In this document: positions 57,111 to 64,000 of the stretch, piece after piece
How the letters are laid out: each line of letters starts with the position of its first letter
Numbering within the stretch: the stretch's first letter is position 1
Origin: Melieria omissa
Lineage: Eukaryota; Arthropoda; Insecta; Diptera; Ulidiidae
DNA: 64,000 bases
Reading direction: 5' to 3'
Assembly (NCBI GenBank): GCA_963971225.1
Contig: OZ020269.1
Coordinates: 100,193,905 to 100,257,904 of the forward strand
Notes under the pieces: model-generated
Told to the model about the DNA's origin: nothing
The model's input: only the letters and a program-made list of their open reading frames with translations
Databases searched by the model: none
Made by a program: the position numbers and the translations under genes

Positions 57111-59685
57111 CGACATAAATACGAGTACTACTTAGTTAGAAGTTATTAGGGGTGAGATCAATGACTACATCTAAATGCATAGCTGGAACATAGAAGTGCA
57201 CCAGGAAAGAATCCTTGGCTTGAACTTGCATACTTAGAGTCTTCTAATAAAGTTTACAGTAGTCTGCAGAGAACAGAAATCAAACAGTGGATAACAGAAT
57301 TAAAACCTTTGAGAAAAAAATTGAAACAGTTACAAAAATAGAATCAAATAGTGAATAAACTGATCGAAACAGTAAACAACAACATTGAAACAGTTGAGAG
57401 AAGACTCGAAACGATGAAGTAATTTTCAAATGAAGTTATCAAGCAACTTTTTAATTTAAAGTTAATCGTTCTGTTAGACCTTACTTATAGTTGTCTCCGG
57501 AAATAAATAAAAATAATATAAACACCAGTTCCAGTATATCATTTGAAGAGAACATTATGTTAAGTACAATACAAACTTTAACTACTGATTCATAAATTAT
57601 CCCTTTTTAAGCGGCCTGTAACTTTACAGACGCACATGAATTTGACATTACAGCCCAATGCCACATTAAAGACACATAAAGCAGCATGGGTCCATTTGAA
57701 ACCACATGAAATCCTGAAAGAATACTTAAAGTAGTGAAGAATGCATAACAACCAAATTGAAATAATTTTCAGTTAATGAGTGTTGGGAAACACTTGTACA
57801 AAACAACAACACAAGAACAAGTGCACAAAATACTAAATTTTATTTTGAATTTTGAAACTTGTACATCATATAGGTATAAAAAAACATATAATACCCAACG
57901 TTGAGAGAGCTTTACACTAATGAGCCCAACAGTCTACCAACGCCAGGTAGTTTCTTCCGCCTGCCTTCTTCGAAAAAGTATAAACAGTCATAAAAATGCT
58001 CATAATATGAATTAAAAATATTATGGATAATGACATCATCATTGGTCAGTGATCATTAAATTCGATACAGCTGATTATTCCATACAGAGAATGCCAAACT
58101 TTTGCGCCAACAGAGCAGAATTTCTTGGAAAACCTTTTCATGCTAGTAATGCTTTGATTAAATAATTATGAGTAAATTTGTAGACTATTTATTTTTCGAA
58201 TTTGTATGATGAAATTTTAGTTATTTTTATCTTAAATAAGCCAGGTTGAAACAGTTTAAAAAGCATCACTGCTATGCTTTAGTATTCATGTAGTCAACTT
58301 GTCATTTTCTCAGCCTGGACAAAGCGCCACACAAATAACTTCTTCAGCACTTACAAGTTGCATGTAGATGTGTACAAATGTATACTGAACATTACTTGAC
58401 AACAAAATCTTCTTATGTCAAATATTAATTGTGTCATACTTTATTTGTGTACCTTGTGTGTACGAAATACATAGAAATTCTTAACACATGGCCATTCGTT
58501 TTGCTAAAAAACCTTTGCGGTTGTCAACAGCCAATCACTGAAGTTTTATGTAAATTTTTATAATTTTTGTTGGCATGAAATTCCGATCACGTTCGTAAAG
58601 TGTTTTGCAAATTTGTTATGGTTAAAAATATTTAATGAGCACAGCTGTAAATCTGCTACACACACGCACATTAAAATGGAAGCCGACTGCGACGAAAGTT
58701 AGTTAGTTGAATGAAGCAACTGCAAGCTTTACATATTTGACTTCAAACACGCCAACACCTCTCGGCGCATGCGTAAGCCTCTACCAACCCGCAGCACCAC
58801 ACCATCATACACATTTCAACTGATTAGAAGCCAATATTTGAATATTAATGACTTTGACAATAAATCAAGCGGCACGTCAACGTCTCTCAAATCTGCCATT
58901 GAATTCGGCTGCTGTTGACTCGAGTTTGAAAATCAGTACGACGAGGTCTTTGCCGTCGCTGCAGAGCAACAAACGATTTTTTTCTAAGCAAATACTCAAA
59001 CATTTGTAGTCTGTATATGTTTGTGTGTAATTAAGCTTTGAAATTTGCCATAGCTTGTAAAGTTTTTCATGTTATTTTTTTACGACTTTATGTTGTTAAG
59101 GTAATTTGTGAGGTAATTCAACTTTTATTGCCACTCTTCAGCGTCTTTTGTTGGTTGTTGTTTGTGCTGTTATTTGTATTTACGTCCGCATATTCATGTT
59201 GTGTAAATGATCAATGACGAATGAAGTGGAATGTGTGCTCGTAATTTCAGCTTCACACCTGATTGCAGTCGGTCTGGTTGCCCGAGCGTCAAGGTGCCGC
59301 TTTATACGCCAGTTGTGCGACTAAACCATTTGTCTGTCGCATTTTTTTCTCATAGTTTTTCACGCACACGTACAGGTTGGACCTGATCAGCTTGTCGGCT
59401 ATTGCCGTTGGTGTTTAATGTTTTTTGTCACCAAATCACTTGTAGACTTGTTGGTGGCGTATTGTTGACTTTCTCATTGTCTTTGGTGTTGCCTTGACCA
59501 CTTCACACTTGCGCGGCGGTCATTTATCAATGTGTCGAAACAAAAGAGGCTTGGCTGGAGTCTACTTTACGGTAGATCAGTGCAGTTTTGTAATAAAAAT
59601 ATGGAAATTTATGTAATAACTTTTGAATTATGTTGTTAAATGAGGAAAAAGGTACAATATTACACATTTTGATAGAAAAACGAAA
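57111..59685. other. Non-coding DNA
   Basis: No gene supported. GC-richer islands at 58660-58960 and 59150-59570 may be regulatory. Only the motif-level promoter candidate at 59270-59306 is noted. Confidence 0.4.
59270..59306 (-). promoter_or_regulatory. Candidate TATA promoter
   Basis: The minus strand reads TATAAAG from 59306, and CCAGACC places a possible +1 A at 59275, 31 bases from the first T of the box. The geometry is right but no downstream exon is known. Confidence 0.2.
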
Positions 59686-60345
59686 ACTCCGAAAATTCGG
59701 AGTCACCTCAGATCATGGAAAATTATGCGCTACAATTAGTTATGTTCAAAACTAAACAAATTTTTAGTCCAACTTTATCATTACAATTTCGGAATACAAG
59801 TTTTTATGTTTAAAAAGCAATCAAATGTTAAAGTAATGCATAATTGAATGTTTAATAGTCGAAAGTATAAAAATTTAGCATGAATTAGTAACTCCGAAAA
59901 TTCTGAGTTAACTGCTATTTTACAAATTATGGAAATTTATGTCCTACATTTAGTTATGTTCGAAACTAAAAATATTTTGAGTCCAACTTTATCATTACAA
60001 TTTGGGAATACAAGTTTGTATGTTTAAAAATCAATTAAATGTTATAATCATGCGTGGTTGAATGTTGAATAGTCCAAAATATAAAAAAAATAGCATCAAT
60101 TAATAACTCCGAAAATTCGGAGTCAACAGTTGTTTTACGAATTATGGAAAATTATGTTTACATTTAGTTCTATTCAAAACTAAAAATATTTTGAGTCCAA
60201 ATTTATTATTGCAATTTCGGAGTACAGGTTTTTATGTTAAGAAATCAATTAAATGTCATAATCATGCATGGTTGAATGTGAAATTGTTGAAAATATAAAA
60301 ATTTAACATCAATTAGTAACTCCGAAAATTCGGAGTCAACTTTTT
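59686..60345. repeat. Tandem array, about 210-bp unit with conserved hairpin
   Basis: Three full units and a partial one, starting near 59686, 59889, 60105 and 60319. Each begins AACTCCGAAAATTCGGAGT, an 8-bp stem (ACTCCGAA/TTCGGAGT) around AA; the second copy has one mismatch. TTACATTTAGTTATGTTC, GAGTCCAACTTTATCATTAC and AAATGTTATAATCATGC follow in the first three. No coding. Confidence 0.88.
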
Positions 60346-61093
60346 TTTACGGAAAAACCCCATACAGCTTTAAAGTTTGTACTTCATGAATTCTTTTCAA
60401 ATAAAAACTCAAACATTAACTTAAATTATACTTGGAAATTACTGTTGCTAACATAAGATCCCACTTGACTATTCAAACATTGAAAATCGTGCATAAACTA
60501 ATTTACATAGCTTCTGCGTCTATTTAACTTTATTTTTATGGCTTTTGCAATTCAAATGGTTTTGGCGTAAAAATTGCTCGCATTCTTTAGTTGTTGTATT
60601 TATGCCACATAAATATTTGAATATTTACCCGTTTCGTGCATATTTTGTTGGTTGTGTTTTCTTTGAACTCGCGCATTTGTTCAAGCAATGCGCAAAATAT
60701 TTATTTGTTTTCTATTTACACTTTTATTTGCTTCTTTACAATTTGCCGATTGGCCAATATGTATTTATGCTAATTGGACACGTTAGTATGGTCACCTTCT
60801 AATTTATGTGCATAAGCCTCGGCGATTTTTTATGCCTATTTTTGCGACGCAAAGCAATGCGGAGTAAAATTACATTTTTGTTTGGAGGGTATAAACAAAA
60901 TTTCAAGATAACGTAAGCGCTATTTTTGGCACCATTTGAAATGTTTTTTTTTAGAATTCAACAAGTATTTTAGTTAAAACCAAAACCGAAAAAATGTAAA
61001 ATAAATTGATTATTGAAATATTATACAATAAAATAAAATAAGTATGACATTTTTATACTTTTATGTGATACAAAAACCATTTTTGGAACCATT
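60346..61093. other. Non-coding DNA
   Basis: The 85-codon frame at 60545-60802 is Phe/Tyr/Leu-rich with no motif and is probably compositional. Confidence 0.4.
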
Positions 61094-61645
61094 TGAATGA
61101 GGCTGAATATAAAAAGAATCTCGATGTATGGGTGCCACACAAGTGAACGCAAAAGGGTCTCATGGGTCCAGTTTCCATCTGCAAATCGATGCTAGAACAA
61201 AATCGACTCGATTCCGAAATTCACTTACGAAATGTCAAACGAAAAGGAAGAATTGGCGGTGAGCAAGATCTGGTTGTGTATTTCGTGGGATTTCCTTTGG
61301 CTAAATTCTAAATTTGGACCTGTACTGTCAACAATTGTACAATTTGAATCAAGCAGTCGGCCAGAAGTCCGATAGTCAGTCATGACTAGTGACACATCGA
61401 AAGTGACTCGCAAACAGCTCCTGGTTCGAATGCATCCTTCTAACCTTTTGAACCTGGAACCAAGTGATTGTCACCTGTTTCTTTCTATGGCGAATAACTT
61501 TGCTGATGGAAAAATATCCTCCTCTCAGTTTGTTCCAGTAGAAACGAGCATTTTTACGTGAGAGATATGATGTAAAAAATCTAAAAATGGCAATAAATGA
61601 TCCCACCAAACGTTGGATATTTGAACCAAATAAGTTGTATATAAA
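61094..61645 (+). pseudogene. Decayed mariner transposase, irritans-type
   Basis: The plus strand reads EYKKNLDVWVPHK, a stop, TQKGLMGPVSICKSMLEQNR, then in shifting frames LDLYCQQLYNLNQAVGQKSD and LEPSDCHLFLSMANNFADGK, then eroded C-terminus. These match the LDVWVPHEL-----M-R--IC--LL-RN, LYCQQL--L--A and LAPSDYHLF-SM-N-FAG-K blocks of mariner transposases. The catalytic HDNARPH block is lost. No terminal repeats were located. Confidence 0.8.
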
Positions 61646-62089
61646 TTTTCTTCAATTTCTTTCTTTTCTTTCTTTTTCTACACCTTCTACACATTCAACT
61701 TTCTGAACAACCTTTCTTTGATTTCCTTAGCTGTAGTTAATTTATAAAATTTATTGCATGCCATATTTTTGTACAAACAACCACATAACGACAACATGCA
61801 GCGCAATTATGTTTAAGAAATCGTCCCAAAAGTTACTTGTCTACCATTTCACAAAAAAATAATCATCATATTAAAATAAAAACCTTGTTCCCATCATTGC
61901 CGGCAAGTGTCATGTAATTTTATACGCGCACACTCAGTCACCGCCTGTCTGTCGTGTCTACGGTGGCGTTGAGCCTCAGCACATTCTTGTATTTTATTTT
62001 AACGCAACAACAACAACAAAATAACAAAAACTGCCATTAACAAAAAACGATACCAAGATAACAAAATACAATAAAAAAAGAACATAAAA
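61646..62089 (+). other. Upstream/leader region of the 62090 exon
   Basis: Contains an initiator-like CTCAGTCACC (A at 61936) and, from about 61990, an A-rich leader with CAACAACAA and AAAACATAAAAATG context ahead of the start codon. Fits a 5' leader, unproven. Confidence 0.35.
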
Positions 62090-62290
62090 ATGCAGCTCAC
62101 CAAATTCGGTAACTGCAACAGCAGCAGCAACAGCAATCAACAACAACAGCTACAGACCCATGCGGGTCAAATTAACCTACCGCCCCTCCCCCCGTTACCG
62201 CATACAGCATTACCCAACAACAAAATCGGTAGTGTTGATTTTTTGCCTCAACCCACAGCTGACTCCGGTATCTTTGTATCTTGTGGTCAA
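62090..62290 (+). CDS. Probable first coding exon, unrecognised gene
   Basis: The start codon sits in a strong fly context (ACATAAAAATGCAG). The exon encodes 67 residues: MQLTKFGNCNSSSNSNQQQQ, a Pro-rich INLPPLPPLPHTALP, then NNKIGSVDFLPQPTADSGIF and VSCGQ. It ends in phase 0 at a good donor CAA|GTAAAG (62291). Reading on instead gives a stop after five more codons, so splicing is the simpler reading. No domain, signal peptide or membrane segment. The downstream exon is not found before 64000. A Q/P-rich start is common in fly regulatory proteins, but that is not an identification. Confidence 0.5.
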
Positions 62291-64000
62291 GTAAAGTTTA
62301 TCGCATGAAAGTTGTATGTGTAGAATTCTTTCTTTTTGTTGTTTTTTTGGTAAAGTTTTTGGCTACTCATGCCGTTATGTTTCGTCTTATTGTTGTTGCA
62401 CATTTCTTTACTTTTTATGAACTTTCTTTGTACCCAGCCGTGAGTGAATACTGCTCAGGTAGACAACAACAAATATGTATGCTGCAGCCTATAGATGCAT
62501 TAAAGATTGCTCCTATACCAGCAACAACAACAACAGTAACAATTTAAGCAAGTGGCAAATGGCTCTAAAGTTCACTCGGCGTTGGCGGCACCGCACAAAC
62601 GACCATTCCAAAAACAGTTTCGAGCAAAACCAGCAAAAATAAAAACAACAACTGAAAAACAAGAATCGACAAAACATACCAAAGAATGCCTGGACAGTTT
62701 TTGGCTTCGTTTTTTGTTTTGTCTGTCCACTTTGAACACTTGAGAACGGCACTGTTCGTGCCGCTGTTGCCGGTGTGTGTAGTCATTGTTGTGGATTTCG
62801 CTGGCGGTTAGTTTTTTTAAATTGAATGAAATTCAAATGGCCAGCGCCAAGATTGAAGTTAATTGATTAACAAAACATGTTCCGAAAGGCATTCAAGTCA
62901 ATATTAACGTCAAATGAACACCTTAAGCCATCTCAAGTGCAGTAAAGCGATAAAGGTTAAAAGTTGCATGCAAAAACACATGTTCATTAATTTAAATTGT
63001 TGTTTGTATATTTTTTTTTAGTTTTGTATATTAAGATTTTACATACACAAAATCATATATTATCTTTATAAATCATAGTTATTATAAAAATTTGTTGAAG
63101 AGCCCTAAAAATTCAAGTAGAACCGTATAAGTATGTTCAGCAGGTCGAACTTATTGAGAGGAAAGATGTTTTACGTCAAATTTTCATTTCACGTTAAGAT
63201 TTTTTTAATTTTAATATTTCTATAATAAAATCAATAATTAAATCATCATTGACAAAATTTCTCGCATGCAATTTTTTCATATTGTTTAAAATTTGCTGCT
63301 CAAAATACTTCAAAACGGCATACCAAGTCATTAATTTATATTTTCTTGCATCAAGCTAAATTTCTCGCATGCAATTTTTCATATTGTTCGAAATTTGTTG
63401 CTAAAAATGCGTCAAAAATGCATACCAAATCATATATTAATGTTTTCATGCATTAAACTGAATTTCTCGCATGCGACAAATTTTAAAAAACATTAAAAAG
63501 TTACAAATTACAGTACATAAAATACATTAAAGTTTTGAACTGTTTTTATTTCATATATAAAAATGCATAGAAGTTCACATTCAGTGCAACTATTCCAGTG
63601 CAAATGCAAGAATTCTCATCAGCAAAACTGAAATTCCTGACATCATTGTTAGCATCATTATCTGCCTAAACGTGCATTTAATCTCAAAAGCACAGAAGTC
63701 TTGCTGTCGTAGTCTGAAGTGTCGTTTATATCATTGTGATTTTTCTTATTGCGGCTAATGCTCAGCTTAACCACTTGAAACAAAATCTACAAATTCCATG
63801 CCGAAGCAAATCAAAAAACTTGCACTCCACGCGAACGCATTACATCATTTTCAGTCTAAGCCAAGTTTCAAGAGTCAAGAAATGCGCATTAGTTGGCCGC
63901 TGCGCTTAAAATGCGGCAAATAATTAACCCAACCTGTGATGTGGTGATTTTCAATTGCTTTAATAAAAAATTTGCAACAACAATAAATAATAAAATAACA
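62291..64000. other. Probable first intron of the 62090 gene
   Basis: No coding exon seen. Contains a CGGCAC/GTGCCG stem near 62748 and the short repeat at 63255-63480. Confidence 0.35.
63255..63480. repeat. 102-bp short tandem repeat
   Basis: TTTCTCGCATGCAATTTTTC begins near 63259, 63361 and (partial) 63463, with CATATTGTT-AAATTTG-TGCT and GCATACCAA-TCAT in the two full units. Confidence 0.85.

Overview
This is nuclear DNA of a higher (cyclorrhaphan) fly, most likely a tephritid fruit fly. The composition is AT-rich. CAACAA/GTTGTT microsatellites are dense, short exons are far apart between consensus GT/AG splice sites, and the transposon set (Tc1, mariner, piggyBac-like, hAT-like, Ty3/Gypsy LTR, tRNA-derived SINEs, jockey-like LINE tails) is typical of such genomes. 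The species assignment is inference; no host gene was identified by name. There are no bacterial genes, CRISPR arrays, rRNA genes or intact tRNA genes.

Host genes are sparse. On the minus strand, a start-codon exon (23132-23265) and a 47-nt exon (17300-17346) join in phase across a 5.8-kb intron. They give a continuous reading of about 60 residues of unrecognised function, and the gene probably continues beyond the left edge. On the plus strand a probable first coding exon (62090-62290, Gln- and Pro-rich) ends at a GT donor near the right edge. A weaker minus-strand exon candidate lies at 52818-52986.

Mobile DNA dominates. The best element is a complete Tc1-family transposon (50964-52649): intact 341-codon transposase, perfect terminal repeats, TA duplications and a second internal pair of binding repeats. 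A 2.4-kb transposon (46944-49337) with 8-bp target duplications and TAGGS-type ends carries a decayed copy of a cysteine-motif protein family that I recall only as uncharacterised in arthropods. It sits inside the tail of a LINE. A stack at 3.7-5.8 kb consists of an old repeat, a SINE, a hAT-like MITE and, inside the MITE, a TTAA-type MITE. Other elements are an internally deleted mariner with perfect ends (8793-9548), three more TTAA MITEs, a second hAT-like MITE (29637-30281), a TA-flanked MITE (33535-33701), a solo LTR (45449-45875), two more mariner relics (42.2 and 61.1 kb) and several LINE endonuclease, RNase H and C-terminal relics.

The rest is mainly non-coding DNA packed with locally duplicated, diverged tandem arrays. 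Several have unit lengths of about 165-190 bp (12.4, 19.7, 31.7, 54 and 56.6 kb). Others are 72 bp (15.4-17.2 kb), about 122 bp (21.4-22.5 kb), about 210 bp with a conserved hairpin (59.7-60.3 kb) and an AAAAT run (36.06-36.54 kb).
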